From contig CM071589.1 in NCBI GenBank assembly GCA_036429605.1, positions 2,790,001-2,854,000 of the forward strand: a stretch of 64,000 bases of DNA, given 5' to 3'. This stretch comes from Cladobotryum mycophilum. Its lineage: Eukaryota; Ascomycota; Sordariomycetes; Hypocreales; Hypocreaceae. The position numbers were made by a program, and so were the translations under genes. The notes below the pieces were generated by a model. That model did no database searches and was not told the DNA's origin. It worked only from the letters and a program-made list of their open reading frames with translations. Position 1 is the stretch's first letter. The number at the start of each line of letters is the position of its first letter. Below, piece by piece: positions 55,999-64,000 of the stretch.

Positions 55999-57764
55999 TT
56001 ACAATGCATCCGCATCCTCCAGAATGCCCAGCGCACCTCCTACCAAATGCAGGCTCCCCGTCACATACGCCTGCACCGATTCCCCCTCTCTCAGACCCTG
56101 CCCGACACTTCTCACGTAATTAAGGGCTTCCTCAATGGTTGGTATGACCACCACGGTGGCCTTGGGGTCCATCGAGGACCACTTCTCTGCGAATCTGCGC
56201 TGGACGGTCATCTTCTCGACGTCTTCGGGGTTGACCTGCTTGTACACGAAGTCGGGTTTGTCATGCCCCCTTTGGCGTATGTTGCATTTGTGCAAAAGAC
56301 TACGTGATCGAATACCGGCCTCTCTCCGTCTTCGTCTTTGACTGTGTCGTGTATAATCTCTAGGAATTCGACTGCCGCGGTGCGACCTTGCTGGTTAAAA
56401 ATCATGGCTTTGGGTCCGGTTCTATTTCAGGGGGGTCAAACCGTTTGTTACAAAATCAGAATTCATAGGTTTTTTTGGGGGGCGTCTTACCTTCCCGCGA
56501 CTTCCTTGGCGAACCATTGGGAGGACATTGCCAGACTATCAGCGGTGTGTGCGCCGTCGACGTGCCAGGTTATTTTATCCTCTGCCTTGACTTCACAGCG
56601 GCCCCTGAAAACGCACTTTTCGAGGCCGTCGACAAACTCCTCTGGTAGTTCAGGGGCTCGAGATTCTATGAGTTTTAACTTTGTCAAGGCCGTCTCAGCG
56701 AGAGCAACGGCCAGTGTAGCATTCTTCTTCTGGAATGTTGCGTCTGGCCGGACCCGAACGTGGCTCAATCGAGGATCAATATCCAAGACTTGTAGGTTGA
56801 CGTCCTTCTCCGCGGCTCGGTTTCTTAGTACTTCTGCTGCGTCTGGGACTTGTTCGATGATAAATGCCGGACTGCCCGTCTTCATGATACCGGCTTTGTG
56901 CCAGGCGATTTTCTCAATGGTATCGCCTAGCGCATATATGTGATCAATGCCCAAGGTGGTGATGCCAGACGCAACCGGTCTCTCAACCACATTCGTGGCA
57001 TCGTACTCTCCCCCAATACCCGTTTCGTACACTGCAACATCTACACCTTCTTGTAGGAACGCATGCCAGCTCACCAGCGTGAGATAGCGTCCGTAAATGG
57101 GCTTCGCACCAAAGGGTATGTCCTCCGCCGCCGCTTCTCTCGAAGCCTCAAGGCGGTCCCACACTTCGAAAAAGTACTTTGTGAACAGGTCTTCAGATAT
57201 GGGGGTAGAGTTTATGCGAATCCTCTCCCGCACGGCGATGAGGTGAGGGGAGATGAAGAGGCCATTTTTTCGGGGTGCACCATGACCACGCCGGTACTGT
57301 GAGAGGATGGAGTCGACGAAGGCGCAGGTGCTGCCCTTGCCCTTTGTGCCAGCCACATGAACAATGTTTAAGCGATCGAGATCCGCAGGCTGATGGAGAT
57401 GTCAGTTTGTTTTCTAAGATGGGAGATTTTTTTTTTTTAGGAGAAGACAAACAGTATAGCCAATCCTTTTGAGATATGTTTTCATTTCCCTAATGGATGC
57501 TTGGTTGGGCTTGACTCCCGCCTTGCGCCTTGCTTCAATCACCTCAAAGGGTGTCTGGAGAGAGTTGAGGGCATTGAGGGCATCCTAAGATTCAACAGAC
57601 GTTAGGATCAAAACGGTCTCCCCTCGAGCGTAAGACTAGATTAGATTATCTGAGCAAAGTACATTGTAAGAGCGGCCGGCTGAACCCATGTGTCGCACCA
57701 CCATGTACCGCCTCGCTATGAGTTTTGGTACGAGATGAACCGGTCTCGTGAATATATGTCGCAT
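55999..57764 (-). CDS. MET7: Folylpolyglutamate synthase with introns, frameshift at 56266-56270
   Basis: Adds glutamate residues to folates in mitochondria and cytosol. Four exons: 57663-57764 (presequence MRHIFTRPVHLVPKLIARRY), 57453-57584, 56491-57389 and 55999-56421. Introns are 57585-57662, 57390-57452 and 56422-56490, all GT/AG. Splices restore SYNDALNALNSLQTPFEVIE, RIGYTPADLDRLNIVHV and AGRTGPKAMIFNQQGRT. P-loop GTKGKGS is near residues 92-98; YETGIGGEYDATNV and LGIDHIYALGDTIEKIAWHK follow. In the last exon the frame breaks between TYAKGG and HDKPDFVYKQVNPED; one extra base at a C5 run (plus strand, 56266-56270) restores it, giving about 518 residues. The C terminus, VTGSLHLVGGALGILEDADA, is normal. 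A second start Met within exon 1 could give a cytosolic form. Confidence 0.88.
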
Positions 57765-58767
57765 CGAATTAGAAATGTCAGTTCTTGGAGAGCTGAGGGA
57801 GCGGAGATGAGAGACACAAAAGTGTGAGTGAAAGGATACGTGTAGTGGAAATGGCTCGAAATCAGCAATGTGATTAGGGTAACACAAGATGGTTGTTCAG
57901 CTGCCAAGCTGCTTCCGCGCCTGTATTCAAACAAAGACGTAACGACGTAACAACTTGTTAATAAATTCTCGATCAAATCAATGATATCAGTGATGAAAGA
58001 TGGAAGTTGAGCATCAAATGCTAATGGTAAGAAATTGATAGCCGGGGTATTGTCGGAAATAGCCATATAGCAGTGAGTCTAACATGCTCACATTTGGTTG
58101 CCCAAACTATCTGAAACATGCTATATAAACAGAGCTGAGAATCAAAGCCATCATGAACTAAGAGCGTAAATGCACCTACCAATCTTTAGCCGTATTAACT
58201 ATTCCATTGTATGGGCTATCGTACCTTGGCTATTCTGTTGTTCAGATTCTCTCTCTTCTACTTACCCTATAAGATGTCCCTTTTCTGCCAATATCGTTCA
58301 TCAACCCAACCTAGCAATGATCACGGATAGGTCCTCTTCATTCTATTTTCATAAACTTTTGCTAACTGTAATGATCTGTTTTAAACGGATGGCCAGAATG
58401 TGCGTCAAATCTTGCATCCTCGAGGCCACCCTTCACACAGTCAAGTTAAGCTCTCCAAAATCAGTAAGATAGGCAGACGAAATAAATGAGTCTTCAAGAC
58501 CAATCATCTAACACGAACACAACCAACAACATATCAAAGACATCACGGTAGTATTCTATACTGCGCCACAGAAACTATAGGTCTGCGCCTCAGGCTATCA
58601 TGCACAAGGCGTTTTCAGTGAAATTGAGGAATGTGATGGAATGTTGAGGTTTTTCTCTTTATTCTCATCTTCAGCTACCCGCACGTCGTCGTGCAAGCCC
58701 ATCTTCCTCCCTCCACCTCGTCGAAGTCCTAACAGCCCAACTATTTCTCTGAGTTCTTGTATTGGCC
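57765..58767. other. Intergenic, FPGS promoter to kinase-like gene
   Basis: About 1 kb, AT-rich, with no supported gene. The short ORFs at 57716-58066 and 58170-58472 are unrecognised. Confidence 0.55.
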
Positions 58768-59517
58768 ATGGAGATTTGCGAGAAAGCAGAAATTAGTATC
58801 GAGAAAGACGGAGATTTCGTCTTTCATCACTTTAAAGTCATTGTGAAGCAAAACGATGAATACTTCTTCGCAATCATCAATGAACACATTCGCTTCGACG
58901 ACGATATCGACCCAACTCAATTAAATCTCACAAGGATTCCTACCGAGGATATATGGCCTGATTTCGATCCCAAGCTCACTCGCGCCCCGGATCCATTGCC
59001 ACTGAACTGCTACGTAAAGCGGCCAAGTCTTTTATACTGTGATGGCACCAAAGAGGCTCTGGAGATTGGGGCTGGGATGCTGGAGGAGGTAGCTATTTGC
59101 GAGACCTTACTGGAGCATCCTCATCCAAACATTGTTCGATACCACGGTTGCTTGGTTGAGGGTGGGAAGATCAAAGGTCTCTGTCTCGACAAGCTAAAGG
59201 TTACTCTCGAAGACAGAGTGCAGGGCTCGGAGCCCTTGGACGTGGATAAATGTATGCAGGGCATCGAAGATGGCGTTAATCATATGCATGGGCTGGGATT
59301 GATCCATAATGACTTGAGCCCATCAAACATCATGATGGATGGCGACGACGACAACTCGGTGATCATCGACTTTGACTCATGCAAGCTTGAAGGCTTAAAA
59401 TTGGGAGTCAAGGGAGGATCATTTGGCTACGAAATTGAGAATATGGAATATGCACAGCGCGTGAATGATACATATTCCGTGTCAAAGATACGAGAGCTTT
59501 TGGAACGGGAGCAATAG
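58768..59517 (+). CDS. Atypical fungal protein kinase-like protein
   Basis: The ATG at 58768 gives 249 residues (an in-frame TTG precedes it). The N-terminal 80 residues are acidic and carry no clear glycine-rich loop. The kinase-like part has LLEHPHPNIVRYHGCLVEGG, then an active-site loop GLIHNDLSPSNIMMDGDDD (HND in place of HRD, with catalytic Asp and Asn present). The metal-binding position is IIDFDSCKLEG (DFD in place of DFG). It ends shortly after GGSFGYEIENMEYAQRVND, so most of the C-lobe is absent. This short form, with HxDLSPSNI and a terse C terminus, matches a kinase-like family that is often multicopy and patchily distributed in filamentous fungi (recalled, not checked). Catalytic activity is uncertain. 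No introns seen. Confidence 0.75.
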   Translation: MEICEKAEISIEKDGDFVFHHFKVIVKQNDEYFFAIINEHIRFDDDIDPTQLNLTRIPTEDIWPDFDPKLTRAPDPLPLNCYVKRPSLLYCDGTKEALEIGAGMLEEVAICETLLEHPHPNIVRYHGCLVEGGKIKGLCLDKLKVTLEDRVQGSEPLDVDKCMQGIEDGVNHMHGLGLIHNDLSPSNIMMDGDDDNSVIIDFDSCKLEGLKLGVKGGSFGYEIENMEYAQRVNDTYSVSKIRELLEREQ

Positions 59518-59769
59518 GGCGGGCTTATAAGAGTGAAATCATTTTTATCAATCTAGATACATTCAAGAGAGCTTATTCCTATCTCTAAAATCCGCTGAAC
59601 TGTGGTTTATGCGCGTGAGAAGACATCATGTTGAGCCACAGTTTGGAAATCCTAGAACATGCTCAGGGGAGCTCGTGGTGACCCTAGGACCAAGCGAGCT
59701 ATGCGGTCTGCGTCCGTGTGAGCAAGCGTTATCTTAAAATGTACATGTATCATGGGACTTACCACTTCT

Positions 59770-59910
59770 CTAGCGGGGTGGAGTATAGTTGCTGGAATAT
59801 TTGCAGGTTGACAGACCACAGTCAGACATCCTGTAGGTGCTCCCATCGGGTCGACGCAGGGTTCTGTATTTGCAGCCGTCGACGAGCTGTTCTTTCTCGA
59901 GGATAGCCAT
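59770..59910 (-). CDS. Small cysteine-containing peptide A, 46 residues (new paralogue family)
   Basis: ATG at 59910, stop TAG at 59770-59772. It has no signal peptide and is hydrophilic. It aligns along its whole length with the 48-residue peptide at 61004-61150: MA-x-x-EK-x-QLV-[DN]-GC at the start, RPDGS in the middle, DC-x-x-x-TC near the end, then SS and a final P-R. The three cysteines (13, 31, 36) match Cys13, 33 and 38 of the partner, and the last two are spaced C-x4-C in both. Upstream is a TATA-type core promoter nearly the same as that of the partner. No intron is needed. I recognise no named family; a small cytosolic or secreted-by-other-route peptide is all that can be said. It is convergent with the kinase-like gene. 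Confidence 0.65.
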   Translation of the reverse strand: MAILEKEQLVDGCKYRTLRRPDGSTYRMSDCGLSTCKYSSNYTPPR

Positions 59911-61003
59911 GTTGTATGGTTAAAGGTAAATTTGAAGAATTGGTTTGAGATGTTGTGTCTATGGGGATGTTTAAAGACTTGTGTGTAAGATGTTTGTGAA
60001 GCTTCTCCCTTCCCTACAGCTTGGGACATCGGGACCTTATATACTCATATTCTACAGTGAGACTTGGGTACCTCCAATATTAAGTTTCCAGGCATCCTCA
60101 TCTTCTGATGGCTATATTGGCAATAGTTGAGCGCAGTTGGTTCAAGTAAGGCGGACTCAATGGGCTGATGCCCATCATGACGCTCGCGAAGGCGATTCCA
60201 GACCTTGTGACCGTCAAAAAAAGGATGTTGGTCGAGTGTAAATACGCAAATCTGAACAATGAGGGCCAATAAAATTGCGACTCTATAGGCACCAGAGCAT
60301 GATGTGGTATGCTAGGCATGTGATGATATCTGGGGGCCGATTGAGGATTACTCCTGGAAGCTGGATACTAATCAAGAGAAAGATCTGTCTTTGCTGTTGG
60401 TAGTTGTTTTCTGGAGAAGAGTTATATCGAGACTTTATCAAGTTAGATTACCGGCCATGTCTGGTCGCGAGGTTGAATCAATGTATTGGATGAGCGTAGC
60501 GTTGACCGCATTTGCAGCCCAAGAAGTTTTGATGCCGCATAGCCGAATCACCAAACCAACATTGGGTCAATACACTAGGCGGCAGAACAGTCGACAGATT
60601 CTACTAATGTGCAAAATGTCTCTTGTGAACGGTTACGTCAAGCTTATCTGCCTAAGAAGTATACATGCTTCGCTGGATCACCAATGGTGATTAGTACACC
60701 CCCGGAGGCTACTCGCCAGTCGATGGCTTTGAGTCTCTCGTTACCAACATTGCAACTCAAAATAAACCGGATGCAAACTCGCATCAATATATGTGGAAAT
60801 TTCACTCTTTAAGGTGAGCCTCGGTTTTGTCCTTTGCTTCGCTTGCATGAAAATAAGGGGGTCGTCAGATATATCGAATACTTAAAAGTTAACACCCTTC
60901 CAATCGCTCTGGTGACACACTTCTCCTTCTCCCAAACGATTTGTATAATACGTACACGCGAAAATGATATTTAATAAAATAATAAAGAATTCTTAGAATT
61001 CCA
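59911..61003. other. Spacer between the two small peptide genes
   Basis: About 1.1 kb, AT-rich. Apart from the promoter of peptide A at its left end, nothing is supported. The plus-strand ORF 60391-60690 is unrecognised. Confidence 0.5.
60000..60046 (-). promoter_or_regulatory. Core promoter of peptide A (TATA plus conserved block)
   Basis: On the minus strand: GTATATAAGG (TATATA at about 60038-60043), then TCCCAAGCTG and GGGAAGGGAGAAGCTT. The TATA box is about 133 nt from the ATG. The same order and spacing recur at the other copy. Confidence 0.7.
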
Positions 61004-61150
61004 TTAATGTCGTGGAACAAAGGCCTTGGAAGACTGGCAAGTCGGCTGCTCGCAGTCTCGCATCTTGACTTTGGCCTCGGAGCCATCAGGCCGAATCGTG
61101 TTGATCCAAGCGCACCCATTGACGAGTTGGGTTTTCTCGATAGAAGCCAT
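61004..61150 (-). CDS. Small cysteine-containing peptide B, 48 residues (paralogue of peptide A)
   Basis: ATG at 61150, stop at 61004-61006. Same strand as peptide A and 1.1 kb away. Shared positions include MA-x-x-EK-x-QLV at 1-10, GC at 12-13, RPDGS at 20-24, M-x-DC at 30-33, TC at 37-38, SS at 40-41 and a terminal P-R. Two residues are inserted before the second cysteine relative to peptide A. The charged, hydrophilic sequence has no signal peptide or membrane segment. The frame is open further upstream (to 61249), but that part lies in the presumed leader. It has no introns. Preservation of the cysteines and of the RPDGS core between otherwise diverged copies argues for selection on the protein. 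Confidence 0.65.
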   Translation of the reverse strand: MASIEKTQLVNGCAWINTIRPDGSEAKVKMRDCEQPTCQSSKAFVPRH

Positions 61151-61872
61151 TTCGTATAATTGCACAAGTAGATCTCGAAGAATAAGAAAGCGTATTTGTA
61201 GTTTGTGTTTGTAATGTTGCCCAACGTCTTGCGTGTGGGAGGGGGTCAAGGCTTGCTCCCTTTCTTCCAGCTTGGGATGGTCGGGGAACTATATACCTAT
61301 CCCCGCGACGGTATTTGGTCGGTCTCTGGTGAATCCCAGATGCCATCCGTTATTCACGGACGGGTTGGTGATAGCCGAGATGTTGTTCATGTAAAGTAAG
61401 TCACAGTCCAGTTTTTGCGCGCAAAGACAAGACTAACTTTTTGTAACCGTAGAGAGCATTCAGTAGACTCAAAAATCACTATATGAGGAACGTAGATTGA
61501 TGTTTAAGGCTACCCCAGGTTTTCATTATTTAGGCTCTACTTATGCTTAACCATTCATTGAACATGATCACAGCTCTGGAGACCGCTCGTTAGTTCGTAC
61601 CAAACAACAAAGCATTGTCTGACCAATAATATGGTCCGTGAATAATCGCCCGATATAAGTCTTTGTCCACTTACTACCGATATGTGCTGTTCACCCTAAG
61701 GTCAAAGCACCTTGTCATCTTTGTGTGCATGTGGTCACACGGCTGTGATGCATTCCTGCTTAATAGGCGCAATGCTTAGGCCGCTACAATACCCCCGATG
61801 GGTTCTATACTCGACCAAGTATTCATTTGTGTATTCATATGCAGTCTGTAGATTCCTTGAGATCCAAGCACT
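61151..61872. other. Intergenic, peptide B promoter to GFA gene 3' end
   Basis: The first 150 bp are the peptide B leader and promoter. Nothing else is recognised. Confidence 0.5.
61244..61300 (-). promoter_or_regulatory. Core promoter of peptide B (TATA plus conserved block)
   Basis: On the minus strand: GGTATATAG (TATATA at about 61290-61295), then CCCCGACCATCCCAAGCTGG, AGAAAGGGAG and CAAGCCTTGAC. Compared with copy A: same order, the 10-base TCCCAAGCTG identical, AAGGGAG identical, and few indels. The TATA-to-ATG distance is about 145 nt. Confidence 0.7.
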
Positions 61873-62945
61873 TTAACCAATATTCATCGTCAACTCCTTT
61901 CCAATTTTCCCAATAACGTACTTCTTCATCCCCTCTTCCAAAGCCTCAGCAAAATCCTTGTCAAATCCCTTTCCGTCGTCCGCAAAAGCCAATCTGGATC
62001 TCCAGCCGATCCAATTTTCAGCCATGTACCCCTCGGGAGCTCGAAGGATGCCAACTGCAACGTCGATAACATGACGTTCCTCGGAAAGATTGCGATCTGC
62101 GATGGAAAAGAATACGGTGGCACCGCAAGTGTCGCAAAAGCCTCGAAGAACACCTGGTGACGTAGAATACGTCTTTGTCGTTCCAATCTTCAGGTCAGAC
62201 TTGATGTGAGGCTCGCAGAATGAAGTAGGTAGGAAAGTCCATCCAATTACATGAGTGCCATCAACAAGACGACAGTCGTTGCAGAGGTCAAACGTAGCAA
62301 ACCACTTTGTTTTATCCTCGTCAGGATAGACAAATGCTGCCAAGAATTCGTCGTCAAGCACTTCTTTCGTAGGACGCTTGATGGTGAACGACACGCCACC
62401 GCAGTGACACTCTGCGCGTAGTCGTTCTTTTCCATCTTCTCCGACTTCCGACTCTGACTCGACAATCTTGGCTCGAGGCGAATCATCCGGGGGTTCCATT
62501 CTTCCACTTCACGGCCCCCCAAATGACTCAGGAATTGAGCAATGCCTCCATCCTTGGCTGACTTGGTGAATTCCAGCTTCGTTATTTGAAAGTTTTCAGG
62601 CTCATGGTCTGTGAATATGGATGTGGAAAGAGCCCAATGCTCTCGATCAAGGCCCACGCCTGCTATGTGGCATCCGCAAGTTGAGCAGAAGTCATAGCTA
62701 CAGTTGCCACCTTTGATGGGATAGATGGTGAGATCGCTTTCCGTTGATGGGGCAATGAAGTTTGGCTTTAGTCCCCTTGGCAGGTGAGTGTGAAAAGCGC
62801 ATGGACCCCCTGTGGTAAAGCGACAGAGGCTGCACTGACAGACGGTAACGGAGAGGGGAAGTGATGCTTTAGGAACATTAATGGTGAAGTGGACAGACCC
62901 ACAGGAGCACCTGGCTTCGAGTGTCTTGGTGTCAGAATCAGCCAT
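61873..62945 (-). CDS. Tandem GFA (Mss4-like, CENP-V/GFA) domain protein, frameshift at 62489-62493
   Basis: GFA-domain proteins bind zinc through cysteines; named after glutathione-dependent formaldehyde-activating enzyme, most fungal copies have no proven reaction. The first domain starts at 62945: CSCGSVHF, then VCQCSLCRFTTGGP and DFCSTCGCHIAGVG. The second has ECHCGGVSFTI, CNDCRLVDGTHVIGW and GFCDTCGATVFF. The first frame runs past EVEEWNP into nonsense, and the second frame begins with DDSPRAKIVESESE just there. One more base at the G5 run (plus strand, 62489-62493) joins them as EEWNPPDDSPRAK, giving about 357 residues. Both halves were open and of domain length, so they could be mistaken for two overlapping genes. 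The lack of a separate promoter and the smooth join favour one gene. Confidence 0.8.
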
Positions 62946-63487
62946 GGTATGGAACGAAGTGAATAAGCGCTGGTGTTGATAGTCAGCGGTAGAAGTATGT
63001 CAACACCGTGAAGCAGGGTCTATTTATATTCTACGTATTCGTCGCACCGCCGTTTACAAGCCATGTCATCTACGCCTCCTCCTCAACATTGGGGTAACAC
63101 GGCGCCGTCAACTTGTTGCCTAATGCTGATTACAACGGGACACCATCAACAAGCAAGCATCTATTCCAGAGTAGGTAGAAAGGATCCGGGTACGACCTAA
63201 TATAGTTAGCTTTCCGACGTCCCGCAGGGGCACTAGGATAATTCATGCAAGTTGTCTGTTTTCTCAAGTGATGAATATTTATGTCGTCGAGGCTTCCCCA
63301 CCATGATAAGCTGTAATCAGAACCCCCTCCGCCCCCCACACACAAGAAATTGGAGAGGGTCCACTGTCCATTTAATAGCCGATATTCAGCCGACTGACCT
63401 CAAGTCCCAATTTCCACAATGGACCCCAGTAACCAAAACTTTTTCCTCAGTCAGTTTTTTCTCCGCAGCCGACTTTAATTGCCCGAC
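62946..63487. promoter_or_regulatory. Divergent promoter (GFA protein / URI-like protein)
   Basis: 542 bp between opposing starts. It includes a C-rich stretch at 63324-63342 (minus-strand G tract). No gene supported. Confidence 0.5.
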
Positions 63488-64000
63488 ATGTCGAATGCCA
63501 GAGACAGCTTTCTCGATTTAGAGAAGCATCGTCTACGGCTTGAGGACAGCATCAGTCAGCTGCAAAAGGCTCTCCAGCACTGGCAAACTTGGGATGCCGA
63601 ATATGAGGCTCTGAAGGAGGAGGTCGAGGCTGTTGTTGACAGCGACGGCGACGAGGCCGAGGAGTTGCGCCGAATTCACGATGAGTTTGAGGGCGAGCTG
63701 CTGACCGGTAAAGAGATTGACGAAGTCTTTGGAGGAAAGGCGTCCAAAACAAAGGAACAGATCATAAATGTCCTTGAGCGCCGAATAGACTATGTCACCA
63801 AGAACATCGAAAACTTACAGAAACAGGTGGAGACTGCAGAAAACAAGCATGCCGCCGCTACGATTGTCAGTCAGCCCGATGCTACAGACGAAGATGGCCA
63901 ACCGATCACAGACATTGTCGAGCAATTGGATGATGATGACAACGTCATATCGTACCGGCTAAACAAGGCTGGCGATTCTATCCCTCGTGTTCAGGGTATG
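63488..64000 (+). CDS. URI/Bud27-like prefoldin-domain protein, N-terminal part (runs off window)
   Basis: The ATG at 63488 opens a frame that stays open for 171 codons to the window end. The N terminus, MSNARDSFLDLEKHRLRLED, leads into a helical, heptad-rich region (LQKALQHWQTWDAEYEALKE, then LLTGKEIDEVFGG and ERRIDYVTKNIENLQKQVE). This is the two-helix coiled-coil layout of alpha-prefoldins. The order and the acidic stretch after it fit fungal URI/Bud27 (DUF3835) proteins, which help assemble RNA polymerases and affect translation start. The family assignment rests on the prefoldin part alone, since the C-terminal domain is outside the window. Confidence 0.7.
   Translation, partial: MSNARDSFLDLEKHRLRLEDSISQLQKALQHWQTWDAEYEALKEEVEAVVDSDGDEAEELRRIHDEFEGELLTGKEIDEVFGGKASKTKEQIINVLERRIDYVTKNIENLQKQVETAENKHAAATIVSQPDATDEDGQPITDIVEQLDDDDNVISYRLNKAGDSIPRVQGM

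Noticed and set aside
59652..60029. 125-codon minus-strand ORF overlapping peptide A
   Set aside because: It lies in a different frame from the conserved 46-residue peptide and starts inside the conserved promoter block.
6751..62493. Programmed −1 ribosomal frameshifting as the cause of the five frame breaks
   Set aside because: No common slippery heptamer or downstream structure was seen, and the sites share only G/C runs. Sequence error explains them more simply. Kept only as an alternative in the findings.

Overview
The window comes from the nuclear genome of a filamentous ascomycete (Pezizomycotina), most likely a sordariomycete of the Hypocreales. Evidence for this: short introns of 50-140 nt with GTRNGT donors and CTAAC/CTGAT-type branch sites; fungal forms of Rrn9, Tom37/SAM37, MIC60, Nop7 and Gab1/PIG-U; and dispersed single-gene transcription units on both strands. 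No bacterial, viral, transposon, rRNA, tRNA or CRISPR feature was seen.

Layout. 1-11 kb is dense housekeeping: the tail of a SPRY protein, a PP4 regulatory subunit 2, an Rrn9/zinc-finger protein, pescadillo (NOP7), the GPI-transamidase subunit PIG-U/GAB1, and SAM37. 11.0-26.5 kb is a 15.6-kb gene desert full of homopolymers and microsatellites. 26.5-39 kb holds a conserved uncharacterised nuclear-looking protein divergent from mitochondrial IleRS, a large C-terminally anchored fungal protein, and Sac1 phosphatase. 39-49 kb holds three secretory-pathway genes: a type II membrane protein, an acyltransferase-3 protein and a GT32 glycosyltransferase. They may act together in glycan synthesis or decoration. 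50-57.8 kb has Rab5/Vps21, MIC60 and two folylpolyglutamate synthase paralogues facing each other tail to tail, one intronless. 57.8-62 kb looks accessory: an atypical kinase and two paralogous genes for 46- and 48-residue cysteine-containing peptides with near-identical core promoters. 62-64 kb holds a tandem-GFA-domain protein and the start of a URI/Bud27-like prefoldin protein.

Two things stand out. First, five conserved genes (NOP7, SAM37, MIC60, one FPGS, the GFA gene) are each broken once by what looks like one missing base in or next to a G/C run. This points to systematic homopolymer undercalling, and a naive annotation would split these genes. Second, the two small-peptide genes are a tandemly duplicated, apparently overlooked family supported by both protein and promoter conservation.

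All gene models here were spliced by eye from frame, splice-site consensus and family knowledge. No database search was run.
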